Shown: positions 25,712 through 38,560, counted from the first letter of the stretch. The stretch: 53,454 nucleotides of DNA from Kosakonia oryziphila (GCF_900094795.1 NZ_FMBC01000009.1:1-53454), one strand, 5' to 3'. Numbers and translations are program-made. The notes: a model not told the origin generated them from the sequence alone.

Positions 25712-27949
25712 ATGACAACCAGCAACGGTGTTTGCTTACGCGTATACGGTAAAGTTCAGGGGGTAGGTTTTCGCCCCTTTGTCTGGCAACTGGCGCAGCA
25801 GCACCGTTGCAAAGGCGATGTCTGTAATGACGCACAGGGTGTCGAAGTTCGCCTGCTTGGCGATGCCGGTGATTTCGTCACCCTGTTGCAGCAACACTGC
25901 CCGCCGCTGGCGCGCATCGATCGCGTCGTCAGTTCACCGTTCCACTGGCCATCGCCGCCACAAGATTTCACCATCCGCCAGAGCGCGGGTGGTGCCATGA
26001 ATACGCAAATAGTTCCTGATGCGGCGACGTGCCCCGACTGCCTTGCGGAGATGAACGATCCCCGCGAGCGCCGCTACCGTTATCCGTTTATCAACTGTAC
26101 CCACTGCGGGCCGCGCTTTACCATTATTCACGCCATGCCTTACGACCGGCCTTATACGGTGATGGCGGCGTTCCCGCTCTGTGCGGCCTGCGAAGCTGAG
26201 TATCGCAGCCCCTTCGATCGCCGTTTCCATGCTCAGCCCGTCGCCTGCCCGCAGTGCGGCCCGCAGCTTGAGTGGCGCAGCGATGTCTGGCAAACCACTG
26301 GCGAAGCGGCATTGCAGGCCGCGATTTCACTGCTGAAAAGCGGCGGCGTGGTGGCGGTCAAAGGCGTGGGCGGTTTTCACCTTGCCTGCGATGCGCATAA
26401 CCAGGCGGCGGTGCAGCATCTGCGCGCCTGTAAAAATCGCCCGGCGAAACCGCTGGCGGTGATGCTGCCGGATGATGCAGGGTTACCTGACAATGCGCAG
26501 CGTTTACTTGCCACACCAGCCGCGCCGATTGTGCTGGTAGCGAAATCCACCGTTGACGGTTTATGCGATGCCGTGGCGCCAGGCCTGGATGAAGTGGGCG
26601 TTATGTTACCGTCTAATCCGTTGCAGCATCTGCTGGCGCAGGGTTTGCAGCGCCCGCTGGTGATGACCTCCGGCAATCTTAGCGGCAAACCGCCCGCCCT
26701 CACGAATGAACAGGCGCTGGCCGATCTGGCGGGAATTGCCAGTGGGTTTTTACTGCACAATCGCGACATTGTGCAGCGCATGGATGACTCCGTGCTGCGG
26801 GCAAACGGCGAAATGCTGCGCCGCTCGCGCGGCTACGTGCCGGATGCGCTGAGCCTGCCGGAAGGGTTCAATGCCATACCGCCGCTGCTGTGCCTTGGCG
26901 CGGATATGAAAAACACCTTTTGCCTGCTGCGCGGTGAGGCTGCGGTGCCGGGTCAGCACTTTGGCGATCTCGCCGATGAAGGTGTGGAAACACAGTGGCG
27001 CAACGCGCTGCGCCTGATGCAATCAATTTACGACTTCACTCCGCAGCAACTGGTAATCGATGCGCATCCTGGCTATCGCACCAGTCAGTGGGCTAATTGC
27101 AGCGGATTGCCACTGCAAACGGTACTGCATCACCATGCGCATGCCGCAGCGTGTCTCGGCGAGCACCGCTGGCCGCTCGACGGCGGCGATGTGATTGCGC
27201 TGACGCTGGACGGTATTGGCATGGGGGAGGACGGTGCGCTGTGGGGCGGCGAATGCTTGCGCGTCAATTATCGCGAATGCGAGCACCTTGGCGGCTTACC
27301 GGCGGTGGCGTTACCCGGCGGCGATCTGGCTGCTCGGCAGCCGTGGCGCAACCTGCTGGCGCAGATGCTGTCGTTTGTGCCTGAGTGGCAAGATTATTCG
27401 GAAACGGCTCTCCTCCGGCAACAGAACTGGCCACTGCTGGCGCGCGCCATTGAGCGCGGCATCAACGCGCCGCAGGCCTCTTCCTGTGGACGTTTATTTG
27501 ATGCAGTGGCTTGCGCGTTGGGCTGTGCGCCGCTGCAACTGAGTTATGAAGGCGAAGCTGCCTGCCAGCTTGAAGCGCTGGCGGCGTCCGTCTCTGCGGT
27601 GGATCACCCTGTCACGTTGCCGCTACGCGGAAACCAGCTTGATCTTGCCACCTTCTGGCGGCAATGGCTGGGCTGGCAGGCATCATCCGCACAGCGTGCG
27701 TGGGCATTTCACGACGCGCTGGCGCAAGGGCTGGCAAGCCTTGCCCGCGAACAGGCAGAGCGGCGCGGTATTCAGACGCTGGTATTTAGCGGCGGCGTAC
27801 TGCATAACCGTCTGCTGAAGGCGCGCCTGCAAGCCAGGCTTTCTGATTTCACTTTACTCTTTCCACACCAGCTCCCGGCCGGAGATGGCGGAATTGCCTT
27901 CGGCCAGGGGCTGGTTGCCGCTGCGCGGACTATAGCGCCAGCACTTTAA
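25712..27949 (+). CDS. hypF: Carbamoyltransferase HypF, hydrogenase maturation
   Basis: HypF converts carbamoyl phosphate to carbamoyl-adenylate and passes the carbamoyl group to HypE. The protein has 745 residues. Domains in order: acylphosphatase-like (about 5-95; [15 protein letters not shown]), two zinc fingers (CPDC...CTHC near 105-130 and CAAC...CPQC near 155-180), a YrdC-like domain (about 195-380) and a Kae1-like carbamoyltransferase domain with the HHHAHAA metal motif (about 471-477). The start is four bases after the fdhF stop. It overlaps the convergent norW by 20 bases at its end. Confidence 0.97.
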   Translation: MTTSNGVCLRVYGKVQGVGFRPFVWQLAQQHRCKGDVCNDAQGVEVRLLGDAGDFVTLLQQHCPPLARIDRVVSSPFHWPSPPQDFTIRQSAGGAMNTQIVPDAATCPDCLAEMNDPRERRYRYPFINCTHCGPRFTIIHAMPYDRPYTVMAAFPLCAACEAEYRSPFDRRFHAQPVACPQCGPQLEWRSDVWQTTGEAALQAAISLLKSGGVVAVKGVGGFHLACDAHNQAAVQHLRACKNRPAKPLAVMLPDDAGLPDNAQRLLATPAAPIVLVAKSTVDGLCDAVAPGLDEVGVMLPSNPLQHLLAQGLQRPLVMTSGNLSGKPPALTNEQALADLAGIASGFLLHNRDIVQRMDDSVLRANGEMLRRSRGYVPDALSLPEGFNAIPPLLCLGADMKNTFCLLRGEAAVPGQHFGDLADEGVETQWRNALRLMQSIYDFTPQQLVIDAHPGYRTSQWANCSGLPLQTVLHHHAHAAACLGEHRWPLDGGDVIALTLDGIGMGEDGALWGGECLRVNYRECEHLGGLPAVALPGGDLAARQPWRNLLAQMLSFVPEWQDYSETALLRQQNWPLLARAIERGINAPQASSCGRLFDAVACALGCAPLQLSYEGEAACQLEALAASVSAVDHPVTLPLRGNQLDLATFWRQWLGWQASSAQRAWAFHDALAQGLASLAREQAERRGIQTLVFSGGVLHNRLLKARLQARLSDFTLLFPHQLPAGDGGIAFGQGLVAAARTIAPAL

Positions 27950-29063
27950 GCAGTGCGAAGGCCTCTTTCATACGCTCTTCGCTAACCACGAAGGCGCGCA
28001 GTTTCTCATCGGCATCGAGCCCTTTTGCCACCATACCCTGGGGATGAGTCGTAATCTGCCAGTTCAGGTCGCGGCGGCTGGTTTCTCCGGCCAGGTGCAG
28101 CGGCATCAGCGGCGTTTTTACCTTCACCAACATTGCAGGCAGCGCCAGTTGCGCACTGTTGCCGAGCAGGTTTTTCGCAAGCGTAATGGCGCTGAGCTGG
28201 GCGGGTTGCAGGAAAGGCAGTACCTTACCGTTGATTTCGGCACAGTCGCCGAGCGCATAGATCTGCGGGTTGCTGGTTTGCAGCGCCGCATTTACCACGA
28301 TCCCACGCCGGGTTTCCACTCCAGCGGCTTGTGCCAGTGACACTTCCGGCGACAGGCCCGTGGCGGCAATCACCACATCCGCCTCTATGCGGCGTTCGTC
28401 ATCAAGCTGCGCACAAATGCCGTTCGCGCTGGCGGTCAGTTGCTGCAAACGGGAGGAGAGCAGCAGGCGCACGCCCAGCGACGTCAGGCTGTGTTGCAGG
28501 CGGCTGCTGACTTCCGGCGGCATTAAGGAAGGCAGGATACTGGCGGCGTTATCCAGCAGGGTGACGGTTTTCCCGGTGCGACGAAAATCCATTGCCAGCT
28601 CGCAGCCAATCAGCCCGGCACCGACAATTAGCACGCTGGCAGCATCGCGCAGCCGGCTTTCGCAGGCGCGATATTCTTGCAGGCTGTTGAGCGTCAGCAT
28701 ATGCTCGCACCCCGGCAGCGGCGGAACGAAGGCTTTTGCCCCTGTCGCCAGCACCAGTTTGTCGTACTGCCACTGTTTATCGACGCTTTTCACCATCTGC
28801 GCTTCAGCATCAATGGTGGTGATAACCGTATGCGGGAACAGCCGCAAAGTAAACTGCTCGGCAAATTCTCCCGCTGATTGGCGCAGCAAATCATCGGCAC
28901 TTTGCGCTTCGCTGATGACATGGCTGAGATCCGGTTTGTTGTACTCGTCGATGCTGTCGCCTGCAATCAGCGTCAGCGGCACACCGCTGTCGAGTTTGCG
29001 GATATTTTTCACCAGCGTCCGGGCGGCAAAACCCGAACCAATAATCACAATGCCTGTGCTCAT
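27930..29063 (-). CDS. norW: Flavorubredoxin reductase NorW
   Basis: NorW is the FAD-dependent NADH:flavorubredoxin reductase that feeds electrons to NorV for nitric oxide reduction. The protein has 377 residues, matching E. coli. The FAD-binding motif is [18 protein letters not shown] at the N-terminus, the NADH-binding motif [17 protein letters not shown] lies near 145, and [12 protein letters not shown] near 268 completes the FAD site. ATGA overlap with the norV stop shows coupling. Confidence 0.97.
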   Translation of the reverse strand: MSTGIVIIGSGFAARTLVKNIRKLDSGVPLTLIAGDSIDEYNKPDLSHVISEAQSADDLLRQSAGEFAEQFTLRLFPHTVITTIDAEAQMVKSVDKQWQYDKLVLATGAKAFVPPLPGCEHMLTLNSLQEYRACESRLRDAASVLIVGAGLIGCELAMDFRRTGKTVTLLDNAASILPSLMPPEVSSRLQHSLTSLGVRLLLSSRLQQLTASANGICAQLDDERRIEADVVIAATGLSPEVSLAQAAGVETRRGIVVNAALQTSNPQIYALGDCAEINGKVLPFLQPAQLSAITLAKNLLGNSAQLALPAMLVKVKTPLMPLHLAGETSRRDLNWQITTHPQGMVAKGLDADEKLRAFVVSEERMKEAFALLKVLAL

Positions 29064-30511
29064 TTTGCCTCCGTCGCCAGTTCGTCAAACACCTCTTTGC
29101 CTAAAGAACATTCCGGGCAGAGGAAGTTATCTGGTACCTCGCGCCACGGTGTACCTGGCGCAACATCCTGCATCGGCTCGCCTTTTTCTGGATCGTAGAT
29201 CCACTGGCAGACGCTGCACTGCATGCGCGGGCCGAGTTCCGCAGCGGCTGCGGCGGCACAGGCGCAGGTTTCCTGATCCGTTGTGGAGGCCGGTTTTTCC
29301 GCTTCCGGTAATGGTGACAGCGCCCACTGACGAGCGATATCGCGCCCGTGCTGGCGGCATATTTCCAGCGCGTCGATATCCGGCCGCCATTTGGCTTTCA
29401 GGCTCATCGACATCTCAAACCCGGCATCCTGCAAGCGGGTGGAAAGGCGGTCTACCGCGCCGCCGCTCCAGCCGTGGGAGCCAAAGGCGCTGGCGCGTTT
29501 GTTGCGAAAACGCAGACCGGTTACCTCTTCGACCAGTCCGGCGATTTTCGGCATCATTACGTTATTCATGGTTGAGGTACCAACCAGCACGCCTTTCGAG
29601 CGGAAAACATTGGTCAGAATGTCGTTTTTATCGCTGCGGGCGACGTTAAAAATTTTCACCGCCACGCGTGGGTCGACTTCGTTAATGCCTTGTGCAATAG
29701 CGTCGGCCATCATACGGGTGTTGTTGGACATGGTGTCGTAGAAAATAGTGATACGATCTTCCTGATAATCGGCCGCCCATTTCAGGTACAGCTCGACAAT
29801 TTGTGTCGGGTTATCGCGCCACACCACGCCGTGCGAGGTGGCAATCATATCCACGGGCAGATTAAAGCCGAGAATTTCGGTGATTTTCGGCGTCACCAGA
29901 CGGCTGAACGGCGTCAGGATATTCGCATAGTAGCGCTGGCACTGTTCGAACAGCTCCGACTGATCCACTTCATCATTAAACAGACGTTCGTCGCAGTAGT
30001 GCTGACCAAAAGCGTCATTACTGAACAGTACGGCGTCGCCGGTCAGGTAGGTCATCATGCTGTCCGGCCAGTGCAGCATTGGCGTTTCAACGAAGATAAG
30101 CTGTTTGCCATTGCCGATATCCAGCGTATCGCCGGTTTTCACGACATTAAAGTTCCACTCCGGGTGGTGGTGATGGCCGGTGATCGAGTCGATGGCATTC
30201 GCTGTGCAGTAGATCGGCTTATTCGGGATGTGCGACATCAGCTCGGTCAGCGCACCGGCGTGATCTTCTTCGGCATGGTTAATCACGATGTAGTCGATAC
30301 ATTGCAGATCGATCTCTGCACTCAGGTTCTGCACAAACTCACGGCTGAATTTGTGATCAACGGTATCGATCAGCACATTTTTGCCTTCGCGGATCAGGTA
30401 GCTGTTGTAGCTACTGCCTTTCAGCGTTTTGTATTCCGTGCCGTGGAAGTCGCGCACTTCCCAGTCACGTTGCCCAACCCAGTGAATGTTATTTTTTACA
30501 TGAATAGCCAT
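29060..30511 (-). CDS. norV: Anaerobic nitric oxide reductase flavorubredoxin NorV
   Basis: NorV reduces nitric oxide to nitrous oxide under anoxic conditions. The protein has 483 residues. The N-terminal metallo-beta-lactamase-like diiron domain has HAEEDHAG (about 79-86). A flavodoxin domain (about 254-395; [14 protein letters not shown]) binds FMN. The C-terminal rubredoxin has CSVC near 430 and CPEC near 467. Its promoter region carries a sigma-54-type -24 element and three NorR sites. Confidence 0.97.
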   Translation of the reverse strand: MAIHVKNNIHWVGQRDWEVRDFHGTEYKTLKGSSYNSYLIREGKNVLIDTVDHKFSREFVQNLSAEIDLQCIDYIVINHAEEDHAGALTELMSHIPNKPIYCTANAIDSITGHHHHPEWNFNVVKTGDTLDIGNGKQLIFVETPMLHWPDSMMTYLTGDAVLFSNDAFGQHYCDERLFNDEVDQSELFEQCQRYYANILTPFSRLVTPKITEILGFNLPVDMIATSHGVVWRDNPTQIVELYLKWAADYQEDRITIFYDTMSNNTRMMADAIAQGINEVDPRVAVKIFNVARSDKNDILTNVFRSKGVLVGTSTMNNVMMPKIAGLVEEVTGLRFRNKRASAFGSHGWSGGAVDRLSTRLQDAGFEMSMSLKAKWRPDIDALEICRQHGRDIARQWALSPLPEAEKPASTTDQETCACAAAAAAELGPRMQCSVCQWIYDPEKGEPMQDVAPGTPWREVPDNFLCPECSLGKEVFDELATEAK

Positions 30512-30551
30512 ATCAAGTGTCCTGTACTTTTTCAGTTCGATGGAGGGCTAT

Positions 30552-30569
30552 TATCAAAGGTCGTGCCAA
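30552..30569 (-). promoter_or_regulatory. Sigma-54 promoter candidate of norVW, atypical -12
   Basis: On the minus strand TTGGCACG is a strong -24 element. Ten bases after GG comes GA (TTTGATA) instead of the usual GC, the same deviation as at hydN. It is about 40 bases upstream of norV and 55-110 bases from the NorR sites. Confidence 0.6.
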
Positions 30570-30623
30570 TTTTTTAATTTATTGATTTTATATGTTTTTA
30601 TTGTTTTTAATGAAAAAATAGAT

Positions 30624-30679
30624 GTCATTATGACTATTGCTTTTACAGTCAATATGACACTATGCATTGTCAAAAAGAC
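30624..30679. promoter_or_regulatory. Three NorR enhancer sites
   Basis: GT-N7-AC motifs occur at 30624-30634 (GTCATTATGAC), 30648-30658 (GTCAATATGAC) and 30669-30679 (GTCAAAAAGAC). Three such sites are what NorR hexamers are known to need at norV in E. coli. The last site ends 12 bases before the norR start, so it probably also mediates norR autoregulation. Confidence 0.88.
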
Positions 30680-30691
30680 AGTGAGGTAAGC

Positions 30692-32206
30692 ATGAGTTTT
30701 TCGCTGAATGTGCTGGCGGGGATCGCCATTGAATTGCAGAGCGGTATCGGCCATGCGGATCGCTTCCAGCGGCTGATCGCCACGCTGCGCCAGGTGCTGG
30801 CGTGCGATGCCTCTGCGCTGCTGCGCTACGAGGCGCGTCAGTTTATTCCGCTGGCTATCGACGGGCTGGCACAGGATGTGCTCGGCAGGCGTTTTACGCT
30901 GGAAGGCCACCCAAGGCTGGAGGCGATCGCCCGTGCCGGTGATGTCGTGCGCTTCCCGGCCGACAGCGGTTTGCCCGATCCTTATGATGGTTTGATCCCC
31001 GGCCTGGAGAGCCTGAAAGTGCATGCCTGCGTCGGGCTGCCGCTGTTCGCCGGGCAGAATCTGATCGGTGCGCTGACGCTGGACGGCATGTCACCGGATC
31101 AGTTCGACACCTTCAGCGACGAAGAGCTGCGGCTGATTGCGGCGCTGGCGGCGGGGGCACTAAATAACGCACTGCTGATTGAGCAACTGGAGAGCCAGAA
31201 CATGCTGCCCGGCGCGCCCGCAGCGTTTGAGCCGGTGGCGCACAGCGAAATGATCGGCTTATCACCCGGCATGGTGGCGCTAAAAAAAGAGATCGATATT
31301 GTTGCTGCGTCCGATCTTAACGTGTTGATCAGCGGCGAAACCGGCACCGGGAAAGAGCTGGTAGCTAAAGCGATTCATGAAGGTTCCGTGCGGGCAGCCA
31401 GCCCACTGGTTTATCTTAACTGCGCCGCGCTGCCGGAAAGCGTGGCCGAGAGCGAACTGTTCGGCCACGTGAAAGGCGCCTTTACCGGAGCCATCAGTAA
31501 TCGCAGCGGCAAGTTTGAAATGGCAGATAACGGCACGCTGTTTCTCGATGAGATCGGTGAATTGTCCCTCTCATTGCAGGCCAAGCTGCTGCGGGTATTG
31601 CAGTATGGCGATCTGCAACGTGTCGGTGACGATCGCAGCTTGCGCGTGGATGTACGCGTGCTGGCGGCGACGAACCGCGATTTGCGTGAAGAGGTGCTGG
31701 CCGGGCGTTTTCGCGCCGATCTCTATCATCGTCTCAGTGTGTTCCCGTTATCGGTACCGCCGCTGCGAGAACGGGGCGACGATGTGGTACTGCTGGCGGG
31801 TTATTTCTGTGAACAGTGCCGTCTGCGTTTAGGCCTCGGCAGAGTGGCGCTCAGCCCCGGCGCGCGTGCGCATTTACTCAGTTACGGCTGGCCGGGCAAT
31901 GTGCGCGAGCTGGAACATGCCATTCACCGCGCGGTGGTTCTGGCGCGTGGGACGCGCAACAGCGACGATGTGGTGCTGGAAGCACGACATTTTGCCCTCA
32001 GTGATGAACAGACGCCAGTGGTACAAACCGCTTCTGTGTTACCGGCAGGGCAGAATCTGCGCGATGCTACTGAGGATTTTCAGCGGGCGTTGATTGCCAG
32101 AACGCTGGAAGAGAGTGGGGGGAACTGGGCGGCATGCGCCCGGGCGCTGGAACTGGACGTCGCCAACCTGCACCGGCTGGCGAAACGTCTGGGGCTGAAG
32201 CGTTAA
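30692..32206 (+). CDS. norR: Nitric oxide-sensing sigma-54 activator NorR
   Basis: NorR senses NO through a mononuclear iron in its GAF domain and activates norVW. The protein has 504 residues from [16 protein letters not shown], equal to E. coli; an upstream in-frame ATG at 30662 lies inside the enhancer region. The GAF domain (about 25-160) precedes the AAA+ domain with [14 protein letters not shown] and [10 protein letters not shown] Fis-type HTH ([24 protein letters not shown]) ends the protein. The stop codon overlaps the convergent gutQ stop. Confidence 0.97.
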   Translation: MSFSLNVLAGIAIELQSGIGHADRFQRLIATLRQVLACDASALLRYEARQFIPLAIDGLAQDVLGRRFTLEGHPRLEAIARAGDVVRFPADSGLPDPYDGLIPGLESLKVHACVGLPLFAGQNLIGALTLDGMSPDQFDTFSDEELRLIAALAAGALNNALLIEQLESQNMLPGAPAAFEPVAHSEMIGLSPGMVALKKEIDIVAASDLNVLISGETGTGKELVAKAIHEGSVRAASPLVYLNCAALPESVAESELFGHVKGAFTGAISNRSGKFEMADNGTLFLDEIGELSLSLQAKLLRVLQYGDLQRVGDDRSLRVDVRVLAATNRDLREEVLAGRFRADLYHRLSVFPLSVPPLRERGDDVVLLAGYFCEQCRLRLGLGRVALSPGARAHLLSYGWPGNVRELEHAIHRAVVLARGTRNSDDVVLEARHFALSDEQTPVVQTASVLPAGQNLRDATEDFQRALIARTLEESGGNWAACARALELDVANLHRLAKRLGLKR

Positions 32207-33168
32207 AGAATGCCGGCCTGATAGAAATCCTGCAAGTTGATGGCACCCACCAGAATTCCCGCGTCATCTACCACCGGGGCCGCAGCGATTTTGCGCTGCA
32301 TCAGGCGCTCTTTGGCATCCACTGCGCGGCTGTTGGCCTCTAAGGTGATGCCGCCGCGCGTCATCGCTTCGCTGACAGCGGTGGTTAACGCGCCGCCTGC
32401 CACCAGCCAACGGCGCAGATCGCCGTCGGTAAAGACGCCTTTAACCTGGCGTTGCGTATTACAAACGGCAACCAGACCTAAACCAGTGCGGCTTAACTCC
32501 AGCATCGCCTCCATCACGCTGGTTGTTAGCTGCACCTGCGGGATCTGCTCCTCTTTGCGCATCAGATGATGCACTTTATTCAGCAGCCGTGCTCCGAGCG
32601 CGCCTGCCGGATGGGAGCGGGCAAAATCCTCTTCGTCAAAGCCGCGCGCCTGCATCACTGACATTGCCAGCGCATCGCCCATCATCAGCGTCGTGACGGT
32701 ACTGGAGGTCGGTGCCAGGTGCATCGGGCAGGCTTCACGCTCAACGGAGATATCCAGTACTGCATCGGCGGCCAGCGCCAGCGGTGAGCGCGGTTTGCCG
32801 GTCATAGCCAGCAGGGCGACGGATTTCTCTGCCAGCCGCGGCAGGATCAGATCCAATTCTTTTGCCGAGCCGGAGTAGGAGATAAACAGCATCACGTCGC
32901 GGCTTTCAATCATACCCAGATCGCCATGCAGCGCTTCCGCCGGATGCACGAAAAAGGCCGGGGTGCCGGTGCTGGCAAAGGTGGCGGCGATTTTTTTGCC
33001 GATATGCCCCGATTTGCCGATGCCGGAAACAATCACTTTCCCCTCGCACTTCAGTACCGTTTCTGCGGCACGCACGAAAGCTTCACCGAGCCTCTCCGGC
33101 AGACGGCTTGCTTCCTGAAGCTCCAGTAACAGGGTCTGACGGCCAACATGAATTAACGACTCATTCAT
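32203..33168 (-). CDS. gutQ: Arabinose 5-phosphate isomerase GutQ
   Basis: GutQ interconverts ribulose 5-phosphate and arabinose 5-phosphate and is a paralogue of KdsD. The protein has 321 residues from [23 protein letters not shown]. An upstream ATG at 33183 adds MPEKI and lies deeper inside srlR. The SIS domain (about 35-180; [24 protein letters not shown]-type sequence, then [13 protein letters not shown]) is followed by two CBS domains (about 205-321). It overlaps srlR by eight bases as the last gene of the sorbitol operon. Confidence 0.96.
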   Translation of the reverse strand: MNESLIHVGRQTLLLELQEASRLPERLGEAFVRAAETVLKCEGKVIVSGIGKSGHIGKKIAATFASTGTPAFFVHPAEALHGDLGMIESRDVMLFISYSGSAKELDLILPRLAEKSVALLAMTGKPRSPLALAADAVLDISVEREACPMHLAPTSSTVTTLMMGDALAMSVMQARGFDEEDFARSHPAGALGARLLNKVHHLMRKEEQIPQVQLTTSVMEAMLELSRTGLGLVAVCNTQRQVKGVFTDGDLRRWLVAGGALTTAVSEAMTRGGITLEANSRAVDAKERLMQRKIAAAPVVDDAGILVGAINLQDFYQAGIL

Positions 33169-33934
33169 GATCTTCTCCGGCAATGATCACCTCGACGCCT
33201 TTTGCCTCCAGCGCTGCGCGAACGTCTGCCGGGATCCCGGCATCGGTGATCAATTTATTGACGCTTTCCAGACTGCACACCACGTTCGGGCTTTTGCGGC
33301 CAAACTTTGATGAGTCGGCCATTAAAATCACTTCCCGCGCGGCGTTACACATCGCTTTGCTGACGGTAAACACTTCGTTGAAGGTCGTGACGCCTGCATT
33401 CAGATCAATGCCGTCCGTGCCCATAAACAGCTTATCGAAGCTGAAATGGTCAAAAGCGTTTTCCGCCAGTTGGCCGTGAAACGAGGCGGATTTTTTACGG
33501 AAGGTGCCACCGGGCATCAGGATGGTCTGCTCGTTATCCAGTTCCGATAACGCATTGACGATATGCAGGCTGTTGGTCATCACCGTGATGTTATTGAAGT
33601 GGCTGAGCAGCGGCACCATCTGCAAAACGGTGCTACCTGCATCAAGAATGATCGAGTCGCCGTCATGAATATAGGTGACTGCTTTTTCGGCAATCAGTCC
33701 CTTTTGTACGGTATTGATCAGCGTTTTGTGATCAATAGGGGGATCGGCTTCGTCTTTATTTAGCACCACGCCGCCATAGGTACGGATCACCGCGCCGGAA
33801 TGCTCCAGCGCGACCAAATCCTTACGTATGGTCGTCCCTGTGGTGTCGAAATATGCTGCCAGCTCTTCAACAGAACACTTTCCCTGCTTTTGCAGATGTT
33901 CAAGAATAGCCGCCTGACGCTGACGTGGTTTCAT
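33161..33934 (-). CDS. srlR: DeoR-family glucitol operon repressor SrlR
   Basis: SrlR (GutR) represses the sorbitol genes. The protein has 257 residues with the DeoR-type HTH at the N-terminus ([24 protein letters not shown] and [14 protein letters not shown]). A sugar-phosphate-binding domain follows, with [13 protein letters not shown] and [17 protein letters not shown] perfect inverted repeat just upstream (33966-33976 with 33997-34007) may be its own operator. Confidence 0.95.
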   Translation of the reverse strand: MKPRQRQAAILEHLQKQGKCSVEELAAYFDTTGTTIRKDLVALEHSGAVIRTYGGVVLNKDEADPPIDHKTLINTVQKGLIAEKAVTYIHDGDSIILDAGSTVLQMVPLLSHFNNITVMTNSLHIVNALSELDNEQTILMPGGTFRKKSASFHGQLAENAFDHFSFDKLFMGTDGIDLNAGVTTFNEVFTVSKAMCNAAREVILMADSSKFGRKSPNVVCSLESVNKLITDAGIPADVRAALEAKGVEVIIAGEDHE

Positions 33935-33960
33935 TGGCGCTGATATCCTGCGTTACATTG

Positions 33961-34007
33961 CGAAATGATAATTTCGAAAGCTAATAGCGTTCACAACGAA
34001 ATTATCA
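33961..34007. promoter_or_regulatory. Inverted-repeat operator candidate upstream of srlR
   Basis: TGATAATTTCG (33966-33976) and CGAAATTATCA (33997-34007) are perfect 11-bp inverted repeats with a 20-base spacer. CGAAAT at 33961 also pairs with ATTTCG, giving a tighter palindrome. The right arm covers the srlM stop codon. A DeoR-family operator is the likeliest reading. Confidence 0.5.
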
Positions 34008-34361
34008 ATGTTTCATTTTAAGCGCTAATGATAGAGCATTCTGACAGGCCGGATCATGGGGAAAGATCACATCAGGCTCTAATTCCTCTCTTTTCACACC
34101 GATTAAATGGTCGATTTTTGCCGGGCGGGCGAAAACCGTAATGCCGCGCATTAGCAGGGTATCGCAAACACAGTCCTGCTTATCAAAAGCGATGGCCAGA
34201 ACGACACGGGGTTTAAAGCGCCCGCCGGAACGGCCAACGCCGACACGTCCGCGCTGGCATAGCACGTCGAACGCACGGTTGAACTGGCGGATTTGCCAGC
34301 CGCCAAGCGCCAGTTGGCTAAGCCAGGCGATGGCGGCGACGGTGATCAGGGCTGAAACCAT
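34005..34361 (-). CDS. srlM: Glucitol operon activator SrlM (GutM)
   Basis: SrlM is the accessory activator of the sorbitol operon, antagonistic to SrlR. The protein has 118 residues from MVSALITVAAIAWLSQLALG, one fewer than E. coli. It begins with a hydrophobic segment (about 3-20) that could span or touch the membrane, followed by GGWQIRQFNRAFD and a basic stretch. An upstream ATG at 34427 reads through the REP element at 34398-34434 and is rejected. Confidence 0.93.
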   Translation of the reverse strand: MVSALITVAAIAWLSQLALGGWQIRQFNRAFDVLCQRGRVGVGRSGGRFKPRVVLAIAFDKQDCVCDTLLMRGITVFARPAKIDHLIGVKREELEPDVIFPHDPACQNALSLALKMKH

Positions 34362-34397
34362 CCTATTCTCCTTTGTTGTTGCTTCTGGTCCGTGTGG

Positions 34398-34434
34398 TTG
34401 CCAGATGGCGGATAAGCGAAGCGCCATCCGGCAA
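34398..34434. repeat. REP element between srlD and srlM
   Basis: TTGCC-A-GATGGCG pairs with CGCCATC-CGGCAA across GATAAGCGAAG, the classic REP form. It lies in the 91-base gap between srlD and srlM and could lower expression of srlM-srlR-gutQ relative to the transport genes by protecting or ending the upstream message. Confidence 0.85.
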
Positions 34435-34452
34435 TAGAGAGTGCATGCACTG

Positions 34453-35232
34453 TCAGAACATCACCTGGCCGCCGGTCACGTTAATCGACTGCCCGGTGCA
34501 GTAAGACGCTTTCGGGCTGGCGTAAAACATCAGTACATTCAGCACGTCCTGGTAGTCGCAACCGCGTTTCAGCGGTACTTTGTCCGTGTAGTACTGCTCG
34601 ACCTCGTCAGCCGCAATGCTCAGTTTGCTGGCGTATTGCGGAATAAGTGACTGGAACATAGGCGATTTTAATAGATTGCCCAGCATCAGCGAATGTACCG
34701 TAATACCGTATTCTGCCAGATCCAACGCCAGCGACTGGGTTAAGCCGACGCCGCCGAATTTTGCCGCGCTGTAGCCGGAATTGTGTTTGCTGCCCACTTT
34801 GCCGGACTTTGAGTTGATCTGAATAATGCGCCCCTGAACACCGTCGCGAATCATCAATTTGGCGAATTCGCGCGCACAGAGGAAATAGCCGACCAGGTTG
34901 ACCTGTAATGAGCGGTCAAAATCCCCGAGCGCAAAATCGCTGATGAACGCGGCTTTGGCGATGCCGGCGCTGTAGACCAGCAGATCGGTACGGCCAAAAA
35001 TTTCGTCCACACCGCGCGCCAGCGCCAGCACGCTATGCTCGCTGGTGGCATCCGCGCCAAAGCCATAGGCTATCCCTTCGCCAAACTCGCTGTTGATCTC
35101 TTGGGCGACATTCGCCGCTTTATCACTCTGAATATCCACTACCGCCACGCGGTATCCTTCTGCGGCAAGCCCACGGCACAGGAACGCCCCGAGGGTTTGT
35201 CCTCCACCAATGACTACGGCAACCTGTTTCAT
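34453..35232 (-). CDS. srlD: Sorbitol-6-phosphate 2-dehydrogenase SrlD
   Basis: SrlD oxidises sorbitol 6-phosphate to fructose 6-phosphate with NAD. It is a 259-residue short-chain dehydrogenase. The nucleotide site is GGGQTLGAFLCRGLA near the N-terminus, and the catalytic Ser in INSKSG and Tyr-Lys in SGYSAAKFGG are near 140-160. It ends the srlAEBD transport/catabolic block, 17 bases downstream of srlB. Confidence 0.96.
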   Translation of the reverse strand: MKQVAVVIGGGQTLGAFLCRGLAAEGYRVAVVDIQSDKAANVAQEINSEFGEGIAYGFGADATSEHSVLALARGVDEIFGRTDLLVYSAGIAKAAFISDFALGDFDRSLQVNLVGYFLCAREFAKLMIRDGVQGRIIQINSKSGKVGSKHNSGYSAAKFGGVGLTQSLALDLAEYGITVHSLMLGNLLKSPMFQSLIPQYASKLSIAADEVEQYYTDKVPLKRGCDYQDVLNVLMFYASPKASYCTGQSINVTGGQVMF

Positions 35233-35249
35233 ACTCTTCTCCTTACGAC

Positions 35250-35612
35250 TTAAGCGACAAATTTCAAAATGCAGCCGGGGGCGATAGTGTCCGGCACCGG
35301 GCCCGCGACATGTACCGTTCCGGGGTATTCCGCCTGCGTTTGTCCATCGAAACGCAGAGTGATATGGCCCAGCTCGCGCAAATTCTGTTCGGCGACGCCG
35401 CCAACGGCTGTGACCGGATAATGGTGTTCGCCAAGCTCGAATTGTGCGCCGGGTAGCAGTGCGCCGCTGAGCGCACCGTGGTTATGGATAAAACAGAACT
35501 CGGCGATGTCGGCGGGCGCGCCTTCCCTGAAGGTAATCAGCATGTTGTCGCAGAGCGCATCCGCTGCACTGTCACCAATGCGGGTAATGGTGGTTTGATA
35601 AATAACGCTCAT
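35250..35612 (-). CDS. srlB: PTS glucitol EIIA component SrlB
   Basis: SrlB is the cytoplasmic EIIA of the sorbitol phosphotransferase system. The protein has 120 residues. The phosphorylated His is in FCIHNHGALSG (about 43-45), and the C-terminal AGPVPDTIAPGCILKFVA is typical of the glucitol family. It is nine bases downstream of srlE. Confidence 0.96.
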   Translation of the reverse strand: MSVIYQTTITRIGDSAADALCDNMLITFREGAPADIAEFCFIHNHGALSGALLPGAQFELGEHHYPVTAVGGVAEQNLRELGHITLRFDGQTQAEYPGTVHVAGPVPDTIAPGCILKFVA

Positions 35613-35621
35613 GACACCTCC

Positions 35622-37258
<1,637 letters not shown>

Positions 37259-37411
37259 TTGTGCGAGAAATGACGCTTTTAGATGAACACACACTGAGAA
37301 GAAAAAAAGTGGGGTGCGATTGTGTATGTGGGCCTGATGTCGCTTCCTTGTCGCTAGTCAGATGCTTTACCATAGTTGCTCCTGGCTGAATTCGTTTAAA
37401 ATGGACATCCC

Positions 37412-38494
37412 ATGTTGAAGCGTTATTACGCAGCGTTGCTGCCTGCGTTTGTTGTGCTCTGTGCCTGTAGCAGTAAACCCCAGCTTGCCGAAACCCCTCA
37501 AACCGTATCACCTAAGCCTTCCGGCGGTTTTCTGCTGGAGCCGCAGCATTCGGTTTTGATGACTGGCGGCGACTTCGCCAATAATCCGGCCGCTGAACAA
37601 TTCATCGATATGATGGTGAGCAAGCACGGCTTTGACCGCCAGCAACTGCACGAAATTCTGTCGCAGGCGAAGCGTCTGGACTACGTGTTGCGCCTGATGG
37701 ATAAACAGGCACCGACATCCGCCGGGCCTACAGGGCCAAATGGCGCCTGGCTGCGCTATCGCAAACAATTCATCACCCCGGATAACGTGCAAAACGGCGT
37801 AGCGTTCTGGAACCAGTACGAGGATGCGCTCAACCGTGCCTGGATGGTCTATGGCGTACCACCAGAAATCATTGTCGGCATTATTGGTGTGGAAACGCGC
37901 TGGGGCCGTGTAATGGGCAAAACCCGTATTCTGGATGGTCTGGCGACGCTGGCCTTTGCTTATCCGCGCCGCGCGCAATACTTTGCCAGCGAACTGGAAA
38001 CTTTCCTGCTGATGGCGCGCGATGAGAGCGATGATCCGCTCGATCTGAAAGGTTCCTTTGCCGGCGCAATGGGTTACGGCCAGTTTATGCCTTCCTCCTA
38101 TAAGGAGTTTGCCGTTGATTTCAATGGTGATGGCCACATCAACTTGTGGGATCCGGTCGATGCTATCGGCAGCGTAGCGAACTACTTCAAACAGCACGGC
38201 TGGGTGAAAGGCGATTTGGTGGCTGTACCGGCCAACGGCCAGGCGCAGGGGCTGGAGAATGGCTTTAAAACCAACTACAGCGTTAGACAGCTGGCGGCGG
38301 TAGGTTTAACACCGCAACAGTCGCTGGGCGATCATCAACGGGCCAGCCTGCTGAGCCTGGATATTGGTACTGGTTATGAATACTGGTACGGGTTGTCGAA
38401 CTTCTACGCTATCACCCGCTATAACCATAGTACCCACTACGCGATGGCGGTCTGGCAGCTCGGCCAGGCTGTATCGCTGGCGCGCGTTCGCTGA
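37412..38494 (+). CDS. mltB: Membrane-bound lytic murein transglycosylase B
   Basis: MltB is an outer-membrane lipoprotein that cleaves peptidoglycan to anhydro-muropeptides. The protein has 360 residues (E. coli 361). The signal peptide ends in a lipobox before Cys19 (VLCAC). The catalytic Glu is in IIGVETRWGRVMG (about 162), and the SLT-fold segments GSFAGAMGYGQFMPSSYKEFAVD-type region and FNGDGHINLWDP follow. It is divergent from srlA. Confidence 0.96.
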   Translation: MLKRYYAALLPAFVVLCACSSKPQLAETPQTVSPKPSGGFLLEPQHSVLMTGGDFANNPAAEQFIDMMVSKHGFDRQQLHEILSQAKRLDYVLRLMDKQAPTSAGPTGPNGAWLRYRKQFITPDNVQNGVAFWNQYEDALNRAWMVYGVPPEIIVGIIGVETRWGRVMGKTRILDGLATLAFAYPRRAQYFASELETFLLMARDESDDPLDLKGSFAGAMGYGQFMPSSYKEFAVDFNGDGHINLWDPVDAIGSVANYFKQHGWVKGDLVAVPANGQAQGLENGFKTNYSVRQLAAVGLTPQQSLGDHQRASLLSLDIGTGYEYWYGLSNFYAITRYNHSTHYAMAVWQLGQAVSLARVR

Positions 38495-38528
38495 TTCCTT
38501 CCCCTCCTGCGGGCTGTCTCTTATACGC

Positions 38529-38560
38529 AAATCCCTGATGCGGTCGTCGGGGATTTTTTT
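38529..38560 (+). terminator. Intrinsic terminator after mltB
   Basis: The stem AATCCC / GGGGATT encloses a 13-base GC-rich loop and is followed by seven Ts. It is 35 bases past the mltB stop and separates mltB from the inserted PTS region. Confidence 0.75.
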
